A stretch of 64,000 bases of DNA from Centropus unirufus (lineage: Eukaryota > Chordata > Aves > Cuculiformes > Centropidae): NCBI GenBank assembly GCA_013397695.1, contig VYZI01000033.1:428666-492665 (forward strand). The letters run 5' to 3'. Below, piece after piece: positions 27,001 through 39,200 of this stretch (positions are counted from its first letter, which is position 1; each line of letters opens with the position of its first letter). Position numbers and translations under genes: made by a program. The notes under the pieces were generated by a model. The model ran no database searches. It saw only the letters and a list, made by a program, of their open reading frames with translations, and was not told the DNA's origin.

Positions 27001-28620
27001 AGACAGATCAAGTCAACTTCTTTGTTGATGTGCTGTCATTTTTAAATACATCATTCTGATTGTTTCCAGGGAAGAAATGTCATTATGCTCAGGAAGCATT
27101 TTTAGACTTTCTTAGCACAGTGTAAACAGACTGATTATTCCCCTGTGAGGGGGAAAGTTAGTATTATGCCCACTTCACCCAAGCGGAAGTTGATATGGAG
27201 TCACACTGGGCGAGCTGCCTCAGGCCACGATGGAAAGCATGGACCAGCATTGTAGTGTTCCTTGTTCTCCATCCCAGTGCCCAGCCCAGACCCTCTTATT
27301 TACAGCTTTCTGTCAAATTCCCTTAAGATGATGGAGAATACAGGAATTAAGGTGTACACAAAGAACCCCTGATGGGGGAAACAAAGCAGTTTGTGCTAGC
27401 TGATATCTATTGAGAGCCGATGCTGTGCTGATTGCCATGCAAACAGAAAAGAAAACATGGTCCCTACACTATGATATTTATATTATCTATTTCAAGGGTT
27501 GCCACCTCACCATTTCCAGCCAGGCTGGAGAGCCTTGTTGGCCCCTTGTTGCCTGTGAGACAGCTGAATTTGCCAGTGCTAGGAGGGGTAACTGTGACAC
27601 CTCACCAACAATGCTGAGGATGGCCAGGTTGCATGTTTGCTGCACTCCAGTGACAGTCACCATATCCACACATCACTGCTCTAGATCTGCCAGGTGTCCT
27701 CAGCCAGTCTGGAGACATGCTTTTAGCCACAAGCAAAGCCTGGCAGCAATAGTCACTGCACTTGTGCCCCCTGTTCAAAGCCACTGAGCCTGAAGAAGCA
27801 CAAACAGCCCATTCATAACATAAACCAACACTGACCCAGCAGTGAGGGGCCAGCAACCACCTCCTCCCCCTCACCAACCACTGCTGTATTTTGGCTGCTC
27901 ATTTGTTCCTTTTTGATTTAATACTACTTCCCTTTAATTGCTCTTTGTCTAATTCCAGTGGATGCACATTTCCCTGTAGTTGCTGTTCCAGCTCCCAGTG
28001 CCCCACAGTTAGAGGATGGAGCTGCAGGTCCCCTTCCTATGGCTTTCATGGAGGGGCCCCAGCCCTAGGGGGGCTCAGGGCTGTAGCTGCAGTGCTGCAG
28101 CACCCACTTATATGCCTCTGTGTCTAGAAATGGCGACCCAGCTCCGGCCCTTTGGGGGCTGTCTCTAAAGGGAACCCAGCTGCTTCTGTGAGTTGTTATG
28201 GGTCATGTCTCAGATGTGCAGTTTTATCAATATCTTTTTTTTTGCTCTTCATCTTCATGGTCAATGGTGATTTTAAAGGCAAAACCTACCTAGTCAGCTC
28301 TATAAGCAGTATATAAAGTGCCATAGAGCTAAAAAAGAAAGAATTTCCTTTTTCTGCAGAACACGCATCCTCCTGTAGGACATGGGCAGACCTGTGAAGC
28401 TGCAGTTTTGCTCCTGGGCAGCTGCCAGTGAGAGGGGGGCATGGCATGTTTGCAGTGTCACAGAAGCCCGTGTGGGGTCACTGACTTCTACTGCTGCCCA
28501 AAGCCACCAGAGACAAGACAGCTTCTGTGCTGTGTATTCTACCCAGGTAGTGGTGGCAATGTTATTTTTTAATAACCTTGCTTTGGTACATATTGCCCAT
28601 ATTTAGTCTCCAAAATTTTT
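27001..28620. other. Moderately GC-richer non-coding block
   Basis: Composition is less AT-rich than the neighbours, and overlapping open frames of 60-125 codons occur on both strands (for example 27410-27787 plus and 27877-27602 minus). Frames open on both strands at once in GC-richer DNA are expected by chance. No domain, start context or splice structure singles one out. Confidence 0.35.
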
Positions 28621-31600
28621 TTGGCACAAAACATTAAAAAAATGTTTCACATTCTTTACTGTGTAAAGAAAATATAAAACATTTCCGACTCATTGCATTG
28701 GCTGACTTCTGCCTTACTTTCCTGCTCTACCTTTTGTGGTGAAAATGTTCCTTTTTTGTTTTGCATGGAGTGAAGCAGAGTTACCAGCACAGAGGTAACA
28801 GTCAGAACTATATGCTCGGTCCTTGTTTTTCACTGTCAGGCATAACCAGTGTCTGACGTAAGCAATACATTGAAGATGCTGAGGTGTCAAAAAGGATCTG
28901 AATCATTCTGTCAATCGTTTTCTAATTCAGCTATTGACCCATGGCTCTGTTTGAATTTGGGAAGCCTGAGGTCAGGATGAAAAGTGTCATTTTTCATGTA
29001 AGGCAAACATATTTGACTGAGAAAAAGTGAGGTAATAAAGATAAGGAGGTAATTTTTAATGTCACTTTTTAGAGTGCAATAAGTTGTCTAACCATGTTGC
29101 TTTGTAATATAATAACACATTATACAGTCACATTACATGGAAGAGTATATATCTGGGAGAGAAATTATACAATTCTCCTCCATGCTCAACATATGGAAAT
29201 ACGTATAAAGTAGGAAGATCTAAACTCTACCAGTGCTCACATCTCATGATTTGAACTGAGTTATTTAAAAAATTTTGGTGGTAACTGTACTAATTTGAAT
29301 TTAGGTGAGTACATTTCACCTAATTTAATAACTTCATAAAAAGATATCTCTGTCCACACACCAATTGCTTCCAAATTCTCAGCCATTTTTCCATAACACT
29401 CTAGTAGCTGCTGGTAGCAAGCAGAGATTTACTGGAGGAATTAAAAAACCTTCATTCCTCCCACCACCAACAGCTGTTTCAGCCTGCAGTCTTCCTGGGT
29501 AGGGCAGAGCTCCATCAATCTGTGGTATGCATGACTCACAGGAAAGTAATAAAAACCTGGGGCTAGAAAAGAGCTCAGGAAGGCCACCAGCTGATAGGGG
29601 AAGAGTTAGAGCTGCTCATGTAAGATAAAAATATAAGTAGTTAGAAGGCACGTGCAGGAGAAGTCTGGGTGAGTTTTCTTGGATGCTGTAAGCACTGGGA
29701 CTCCTGCCTGCACAGCTATTTCCATCCACAGTCTGGAGCGTTGTATGGTGCCCATACCCAGCCCTCTTGTCAAATGGAACTGCGTAGGTGATGCATAAAG
29801 GCCACATGTAGAGAATGCCCACCTCTAGACTTGTCAGAACACCACAAGTAGATGGATTTGTTCAGGAAACGTATCAGTCCTAGGGACTGATTTTGTCATT
29901 ACTGTTTCCCCATACCTATGGTCTAGAACCAAAATTTAAAATTTCCTCTTTCACTCTGAATATTCCACAAATCTAAATTCATCCATTCTGGGATTCGGTC
30001 CACACCTTGGTTCCAAGTTGCAGGAATCATATGTGCATTTCTGTTTCATTAAGAGGCATATTTGTGTAGCTGTCATGCAGTACCAGGAATGTGATGAAAA
30101 CAAGAGGTCCTGGCTGCCTGCTGCTGAGGAACTCCCAAGGCACTTCTCACAGGAGCAGGGGTGTTAACCCTGATGTCCTGGTCAAATTCCAACATGGCTA
30201 ATTATATCCCACTTACCTAAAACTCTGCCATACTTTCTCTGCTCACTACAGGGGCTTGCTGCGTGCAGCAGGCTCTCCTCTGATTCCCTTAAAGGTTCTT
30301 ACCTTCCACATCAGAGGCAGTTTTATCTAGGGAAGAGCTGCAGTCACTTATCAGCTTGCACCTTTTCCTGACGGGCACAGGTCTGTTGATTGAACGCTGC
30401 AGTAATTACTATATAGGGTTTGAAGTGAAGGGGGCCAAAACTGCCTGTGAAAGGAAGAGTCAATGTACCATGAGGCTGCAAAAGCAGTTGCGGACTGTCT
30501 TTCGTGAGCAATGGCAATGAACACAGTAACAGGATCCATCGTGCTTCCTTATCTAGCCTTTTGCCTGAAGATTAGGAGAAGGATAAAGGTGGGTGGGAGC
30601 ACAGCACTGAGCAAAACTGTAGGGGAAGAGAAGCACAGGTGAATATTTCCTGGAGATAACACCAAGGAGCCCAAGGAAGAGAGGGAGAGGACTGTGCTTT
30701 CTAAGCCCAAGACAGGGTAACTTCTTATGGACTACCATTTGCTGATGTTGCTTGTGACAATATAGTAATTCAAGACTGCATAGTAAGTGAATCTTCCTGT
30801 GGCTGTCAGGCCTATTTCTTTCATATGCTTATTAAATAGTGTGAAGAGATTATTGTAGCTATACAAAGCTACAGTGAGACTGAACAGTGGCAAAAAAACA
30901 CCTGTTTATAATTTTGCCTAATGGCCAAAATATCAAGGATAACTTTTAAGTTGCAATATTGCATCTTGCTGCTTGCTTGGAAAGACAGTGTATGTGCGGT
31001 GCATAATACTACAGGAATAACTTCATAATCCCAGTGAGGCTTTTTGCATCTTGTTTACAAATAGATATTTCCAAAGTAAATTATGTAAATGCAGCTCTAC
31101 CACTTTTTCTACCAGAACCTCGTCTGTCTCATTATCTTTTCAGTATCAAATTATCGCTGAAAAGTCAGGTTCACCAAGAAAAGCTCAGAGCAAGCCAAAG
31201 AGAGAATTTCCACACTGTAGAAACCATTCTTCCTATTTTCTTGCCCTCTTTCTATGAAAATCAAAGTTGTTTATGTGTCTGCAAAGTATATCACTATTAT
31301 GAGAGTCTACAGAGCAACCTCCATACAGCTCATCTTGTATGGCAGAATCCTACATTCAAGGTTTGCTTGTCTCTGATACTCACATACGTAGATACTTATA
31401 CATGTATAACTGCATACACATACACATTGGTTAGACCACTGGCAGCATAGTGGTTTTGTCATCAGCAGAATGATTTGAGTTTGCCTGTAATATTTAGCCG
31501 AGGAGGTGGCGGTAGAATGTGCATTTGATAAATTAAACTTGTGGGTGGATGTGCACTCCAAGTCTATGCACATGAAGAGCTACTATTATTCCGGTTTTCA

Positions 31601-34600
31601 GAAGACAGGTGTTTCTATCACAGATAGCAACCTTCAAAAATCAAAATAAAAGCACAGAGTTTTAAATGCCTCTTCCTGTCTCCTGTGCCTCTCTGAACAG
31701 GATAAAGCCACATTAATGGAGTAGCACAAAGGGAACAAGATGACCTAGCAGATGCTCCCAGGATGTGCTGTACTTTTCCTAAGATAAATAAAGCTTGTCA
31801 TCTTCAGCAGGATCAACAAACCCCACATATTCTTTAGAGCATGAGCTAGTGTTATAGAGTTCCAAATTGCTATGTAATCCTATATTCTCTCCCATTCTGT
31901 TAGCTTCCCTTATTCTGTTTAATGTGTATAAATATTAATTATGTGAATATGGGATAAAATACCTATTTATCCAGCTGCTTTTCATTATTGTAAATAGGAG
32001 TTTAGAGCAAAAAATAACATAAAAAGCAAAAACTGAACTGTTGACATTTAGGACTTCACTTATCAGACTTCTTAACTGCTTTTATTCAGCAGTAGAATTT
32101 CACTGAATGACTCAGGGTTCCTCTAAAAAGCAACAAAATATACCTTTTCTGCTAGGACTCTTGTATTTCGCACTCCAGAATTGTAAGGGAACTGTGAAAA
32201 GGGGACTCACCCTTTGTTGAAGATGACTGTAGTATTAATTTTTTATTGTAGTTCTATTTATATATCACATAAATGAATCCTGCAGTTTCTCTGAGAAAAG
32301 AAAGCCCTCCCTCAGGTTTACAAGTGCAGACACCGTTTTCAATTTGCTTAGACACATGCAGCATACAAACTCAGGGTCAAATCTGTGATTTTGTCTTGTC
32401 CCAGTAGAGCCAGCTAACGGTTTCTCAGCTCTGGTGACACAGCAAAATTTCACCAGTCCCAGAAGAAAATTCTGTTTTGAATGTAATGGTTTCTGTAATG
32501 TATGATCACTTTGCAGAGTGCAAGCCTAAAGAGACTGTCTCCTCAGCCCTGTCTAGCTTCTCTTTTCCTTGAAATCTTGTTCTTTGCCCAGAAGAGCAGA
32601 GCTAGCTGAGCAAGCTAACAGCTACTCTCCTCCTCCCCATGCACAGGCAATTAGGTGATTTGTTGCTTCTTGTTACAGGCCGTTGCCTTCAGCACGGCTA
32701 ATTTTTGTTCATCATCTGATGTGTCACTACCTCCTCTACCTTATTTTCACAGGTGACCTGCTGTTGTAAGCCCAAGAAACACACACAATGGATGGTTACA
32801 GAAAAATCATTCCAGACAGGAGGTTCTTCCCAAACCGAAGTCTCAGCCCTGTAATGCGTCCTGCACAGCCTGAGCCAGATGGTGATGCTTGGATCACCAA
32901 TAAGCCACCGAGACTAAGAGGGACTGCAGGCCAAAATACTTCATGAGTTTATACATGACTGCTCCCATATTTGTTTTTTAGTTTGATCTGCTATAATTGT
33001 GTTATTATCCTTATAGGTTTCTAATCCTTTTTGAATCCTGCTATGCTCTTGATCATTCCTGAACTCACCTGGAAAATTGGTAATTGTCACAGTTTGATTT
33101 ACTAGCAAGACATTTATCTAGGCTTTTCCAGTTATCAGCTGATATTTCCCTTGTGTAATGGAAAACATTTATGCATCTAATATTAGGGCTGGCTCACATA
33201 AAAATTGTCATAAATGTTAGTAATGGCAAAGTCAAGATGTGCAGGAATAGTACCACATGATACCTTGCTGAGAGTTTAAAACAGTGATTCTGAAGAAGCC
33301 TTCTACATCCCCAAATCTGTATCAAGAATCAGAGGTGTGTATGTGCCATTTTAAGCAAGAAACTTCACTGTTCCCTACAATTCTTTCATCCAAAAGTAAA
33401 ATATTTCCAGCCTTTTATAAAAAATGGCACTACCAATGTATGAAAGCAGATGTCTAAGTGGCTTCACAATAGTGCAACACAGAAGATATATGAGTTTTTA
33501 GTTTTATCATGCTTCTCTCATATACTTCACAACTTACTTCAATAACCAGAAATGTATTACCTCAACAGATTGCTTAGAAATTTATGCATGTGACATAATG
33601 CTACAATGAACTTCAAGAGATCAGCGTTGAAGAAGGAAAGATGAAAAGTTTGGACTTTGTATATAAAATGATTTCCTTGCAATAAACTCTACTGGTCTCT
33701 GGAGCCCTATCACAAGTGGACTTGATGAGATACATCCTGGACAGGACAGTCATAGTAAGACTGCTTAAAACACTTGACCAAATCTGCTGGTTATGTCTTA
33801 TTTATAGAGACTGGCTGAGTGACAGTCTGCCTTCTGTCATATTGGTCTTCCATGAGTCTCACATTTACTATTCTCAGTTGACAAAATCTCCTTTCTTGAA
33901 GCAGTAGCAGCCAGTCTGTCTGTTGAGGACATGGTGAATTTTAAACAGGTGTTCAGTATTTTCTTCCTTGTATTTAAGACATTGTCTTCATCAGTCACTG
34001 GAATGAATCGTGTTTTCTTTTCCATGGAGCAGATGTTTGATGTGCAAGATGATTTAGTGCAGTACATAACACCTACTACATCACAGCAGTACCATGCTGG
34101 TACTTTAACAAGATTCCCTTTTCTGTATGAAGCGCCAGGACAGGACTTTCACTAATTTATGTCGCTTTAAGACAAAACATTACTTCAGCCCTTCACAAGA
34201 AGCCATTAGTAAAACTGGAAAATTCCCTCAAACCTTGAGGTGGATGTAGAGTTTTTGATTGGCTCAGAATTCTTTACAGTGTTTTGCTGTTTGTGATTAC
34301 ATTTACAAGAAGGCTGGCTGAAACGTTCTAATTTGGATTCATCCAAAGTGTTTGGTCCAGTTCTGAATTGGAGTATGCTGTAGTCAGCAGTTGTTCCTAT
34401 CAACATCTGTAAGAAATTTGGGATTACTTGAAAATATTAGTCACGATTGTAAAACTAATAAAAAGCCCTTCTTTCATATTTTGACAATAAGCTGGTCATG
34501 TACACTGGTCAATCATCATTTATTTAGATGTTATCTTTCTCCTAGTAGTATTTTTGCTGTGCCTGCTCCAAAGCTGGCTTTTTGATCTGAGAGAAATCAT

Positions 34601-35811
34601 CAGCTGAGAAAATTACTATGACCTAATAGCTGTGCCAGAACTTGGAGGACTTGTAGTTGATTTACATCCAGCTGCTCTATACTGATTTGCACCAATTCTC
34701 AAGCCTCTCAGATAAACTTTGTGTTAGATTTCCAGTGTGGCTTAATTAGCAGAATTCCTGTATGCAAAAGGAGGCTTCTGAATTGATAGTTGGGTCTATA
34801 AAGGCTACTTTGTATAAATATTTTAAATGCTGTAATTTAAAAATATTACTAAAGCATTGCGAATTAAAGACTTGACAGTGAAACTTGGCTATCTATGAAA
34901 GACAGTCTTTTTGAAAGAAATGGGCTAAATCTTGATATGCTTTCCTCTGCAAATATACACATGAAATTGTGACAATAGTACTGGCTGAGCAACGTCCTGA
35001 CTTTCATGTGATAAAATGTGCTTTCTATGTGATGTAAGGACTCCAGCTCATGTGCTTGGAATTAAGGCCTATTTCAAAAGTTATTTTGATGGGATCATAT
35101 AAGGTGTTTTCCAAATACATGCCAAATACACACTGCTTCAGAGACTTTCTTGGTCAAAAAAGTTTTGTTAATTGTGTGTGTGCCATCTTTATGCACTAAA
35201 TTAAGCCAAAGCACCTCTTATTTGATGTGGTTTGAAGTAGACATTCATATGTTATGATTGTTAGTCTTGTTAGGCTGAAGCAAGTCAATCAGATGGCTGA
35301 ACCCTGAGCATAGTTATCTCCCGAGCCAAACTCTACATAAGCTGCCTAGTTATGCGGACACCTTAATTGCTTCAGGCTTAAAAAGCCACCTCTTAATTTA
35401 TAAATGACAGCCAATTTTTTCCTGGAACTATTCTGCTTTCCAGAACATCTTGGCTTCCATATTGCAGGATTTATACCATTGGCAATGTTCACTTAATAAA
35501 GCCAGAAGGACTCTCTGAGTGTTCTCTTCTAAGAACTCATGAACATTAGCCTATTTCTACTCCAGCAGAAGTTGGTCAGCAGGAATTACACCAATGAACC
35601 AGAACTGAGTTAGTGCTCCTAACTTATGATGCCCTATCTTATGGAATACTTTTCTAAACCAAGTCCCACAAAATTAGTAATTGCATTTTTTTAAGTATTA
35701 GATTGTACTATCTGCAGATTAGTCATGGCTGGTTTAGATCTAAATGAAATTTGCTCTTTGTTCTGGAGATTAGTTTTCACTTTTACTTAGGCAGAACTTC
35801 AGCCTCCACAT
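28621..35811. other. Gene-desert-like non-coding DNA
   Basis: No feature is recognised beyond short chance frames. A 138-codon plus frame at 31034-31450 has no family motif. A purine-rich stretch lies around 30550-30720. Confidence 0.4.
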
Positions 35812-36196
35812 TCATCTGCCAAATGTCACCACATTGAGTCTATCCTCCCACCTAGAAGCCAGAGGAAGTTCCTTCAAAGTTTTATCTGTTGGTCCTAATA
35901 AAATAACATATAAATATGCCTTAGATGATGAGCATGAAGGATACTTCTGAGACAGCATATTATTAGCATCAACATAAGCAACCTCTTTTGCTATTATTGT
36001 ATCCTGAAGAGCCATTAATACTTCAGGGAAGGTTGTAGACACTCCTTTTCTGCTGGTGGCTTTCAGCGTCTGATCCGGCATTAGTAGACAATCTGTCAGG
36101 CTGCATTTGATTTGTCTGCGGCTGCGTTCCATTTGACCTTTGCTGATTATTCCCATTCATCCCTGGATATGCATAAGCAGAACTGCTGGCTTGTTG
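35812..36196 (-). pseudogene. Possible relic of a Q/N/S-rich coding sequence
   Basis: On the minus strand, 36196-36023 is open for 57 codons with no ATG at its upstream end. It encodes a strikingly Gln/Asn/Ser-rich peptide that includes AYAYPGMNGNNQQR and NGTQPQTNQMQPDR. Past a TGA the same frame continues SINGSSGYNNSKRG before further stops, so composition stays similar across the stop. A second frame, 36156-35812 (114 codons), overlaps it. Such composition is unusual for random AT-rich DNA and recalls low-complexity regions of RNA-binding or transcription proteins. I do not recognise a parent gene, and no poly(A) tail or flanking repeat was found. A decayed retrocopy is possible. Chance remains a serious alternative. 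Confidence 0.25.
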
Positions 36197-36215
36197 CTAC
36201 TTATTACTCTTCTAC

Positions 36216-39200
36216 ACAAAGAGAAGGAACTAGTGGGGGAAGTATGGTAAGGGGGAAATGCTTCCCTGCCTTCCTGCTCACAAGGGTGGAAGAATGAAGC
36301 AGGGTTGTGGGTGGGGACCAGTTGGCATGTGTTAGTTATGACAGTGGTTTGAACATGAAAAGATGAAGACTCAAGAAGCAAGAATGTGAGCAGGAAGAGA
36401 AGGGTAGAATGAAGTTACAGGAGGAGGTGTTCACTAAATCTAAAGGCCTAAATTCCATGTGGTAATTATAGAAGTATAAACAATAACTCAGTCTTTATCC
36501 AGCAAAACTTTGACCATAAGAAAAAGGAAGATATATCAGTGGGATTACAGGATATAACTCTGTAGGGCATAGGGCATAGCTGTGATAGTTTTGGGCCCTG
36601 AGATTTGCTTTGAACAGCTTGATAACAAGGTCTGCATCAAAAACATTGGAAACAATGTGCTGTGGGTGCATCTTCCACTGAAGAAGAAGCTGTTACTGAT
36701 TACTGACTGTTGGTTGTATTTCAATGTTAAGCTCACGTGGCAGTTTACTTTTTAGCTCTGAAGCCAACTGTGTGACAATCTCATTCTTTCCCTCCAGTGA
36801 AGACCTCCAAGTTCACTCCTGTGACTAGTTTATGCAAAGAGAGAACTAAAGTGGGGCAGAAAGCTCCCCTTCTGCCCTTCTCCCCATCCCAATTCCATTT
36901 TCTGCCACTGCTGTAGCAGCAGAACAAAAGCCAGGCTTCTTCTCCCCTTCATGCTTACAGTGATCTTTGTATAACCATTGTCTGATTAACAAAATGATCT
37001 GTAAAGCCTTTGTTTTACCTTTGATCTTGCAAAACAAGGGTAGCTTTAAACAAAGCCAGATACTTTAAAGATCACCACATGGTTTTAATAGTATTTTCTA
37101 CTCTGTGTCATAACTTGAATGAACAAGATATGAACAGTATCCCTATTGTAACTACATTTCACTGTGTTATCGCATTTGCTAATATTTCCTAGTTAAGAAA
37201 ATAATGGGAAGCATTATGAAGCTGATGTTGTAATTAAATATTTTCTGCTAGCTCCTTCATTAGAATCTGTTCCAAAGCCTACCAAAACTGCTAGACTCAC
37301 TCCCTGACATCCGTCAGTATTGGATCTACAGCACAAAAAGGGAATGGTATGCTAAGAAGGTTTCCCACCTTTCAGATACCATTCCTCTGCTCCCTCCAGC
37401 TAAACAAAAACTCTCACTGCGTTGCCGAGCACAGTGTGGTTTGGATGCTGTACACACACTTGCAAACATGCTGGGTTTATGGATGTATTTTTGCTGACAA
37501 ACTAAAATAATGGGAGGAAGAGAGGGGAAGTATTTTGAGATTTGAAGTTACATTTTTTAATTGATCTTGTAAATACAGTGTTTGAGAAATGAAACAAAAA
37601 TAAAGATTCTTTCATTCCTCTTCAGCTTAAAAACATACAGAATGAAGATTTAGAGGAGTTGGGGGGAAAGATGAAGTCACAGATACTTCAGCTTCCCTTT
37701 CCTCATTTAGTGCCATGCTCTTTCACTTACATAACCGGGGGGAGGCTGAGCTTGTGCATGGATAGCTCTTCCATGCTCCTCCACTTCCACACAGCTGCAT
37801 CCTACCCTGATAGCTAATCTCATTTATGTCCTTTACAGAAGATGGCCTGCCCTGGGTGGCAATTACAGTTGGTTAATTTTGGCACAATGTGATTAAAAGC
37901 AGACTGACATAAATCATTGAAGTGTGCAGCTTATGAAAATGCAAGTTGAGGTTGCACCCCAACCACAGCACTATCCCGAGAGAAGCTGAGAGCCAGATGT
38001 TAGTCTGATGATACAAATAATCTAATAACGGACTTTTTGTATCCTTTGGAGCTTGAAAGCCTGCCTGACATAGTTTTTGTAGCCAGATATATCCATCTTG
38101 CAGTACCTATTGAACATTTCAGGGGTTCACAAGTTGTTTTGATGTGTTGTCTTGGCTTATAAAACATAAATACGCCAGGAGAAAGTTTGGGAGCAAGACA
38201 GTCGGGAGCCCTAGCAGGGAAAGCCCTAATAAGGGATATGCTAGGAGAGGTATTCTGAGTACCTTGCATATCCAGCTGTCTTAGATACTTTGAATCTTAC
38301 CTTATACAAAAATCCAAAGTCACCTGCGTGAGTGGGTGGTGTTGTACATGGACATGAATGAGTAAGGAGGTCCTAGGAATCAGGGCAGATGAATGTATAT
38401 GTGGAAAACTAGTGTAAGTAAAAGTGTAATCAGACTCTTCCTGAACCACCTTATATTTTTCAGAGAAAAGAGACTGTGTCCACAGTCTATACTACCAGGA
38501 AAGGTAATATGGAGTCTTTTTTTTTTTCATCAGCTGAGATGTGATAGAACAAATTCCCTTTAAGTTAAATGTGAATGTCCTGTTTATAAGCTAACTTTGG
38601 GCTCTATATGGCTTAAAATGGGAGGCTTTGCTGGCTAGCATGCACCTACAGATAATGCCTGGAGGGTAAGCACAAGGGCTCCTGAGCCATCCTCTTGCCT
38701 GCCATCTATGTTCAGCATCCTGTCATGTCCTCTGAGATGTCCCACCTGCTACGGGAGTGATGTAAGGTGCCGGCTAGGCAGGGGTGAAGCTCTGGTTCAC
38801 AGTGTCAGAGTGCAATGCAGCAGCGGCCCGCGTGGTACTGCTATAGGTTTTGATAGCAGATTAATCACTGGCCTCTAGGCTAAAAAGCCATTAAATTACC
38901 TGGTGATTTGGTTGAATAAGAGAACTTTGTAAAGACAGTCATCTGCTTCTATTAAATGAACATAAAGCACAAGGCTCAAAGAGAATTTACACCAGAAAGG
39001 GTGTAAAGGTGTCTATTTTCTTGGGACAAACCTTCCATCTCTGTCAGAGTTGCTTTGCTCCTTATACATTGAGACTAACTTCTGAAATTTTCTTTAGCAA
39101 AAAGAAGAGAGGGAACTATTTCTGTACTTTGCTTGTGATTTGGGCCAGTGCAGTCACTGAGAAACTGACAGTCTCCTGATTGGAGAGATTTTGATTATTG

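Noticed and set aside
27410..27877. Overlapping frames on both strands, considered as a retrogene
   Set aside because: Openness on both strands in GC-richer DNA is expected by chance; no poly(A), target-site duplication or family similarity was found.
31034..31450. 138-codon plus frame
   Set aside because: No recognisable domain; other frames overlap it on both strands.
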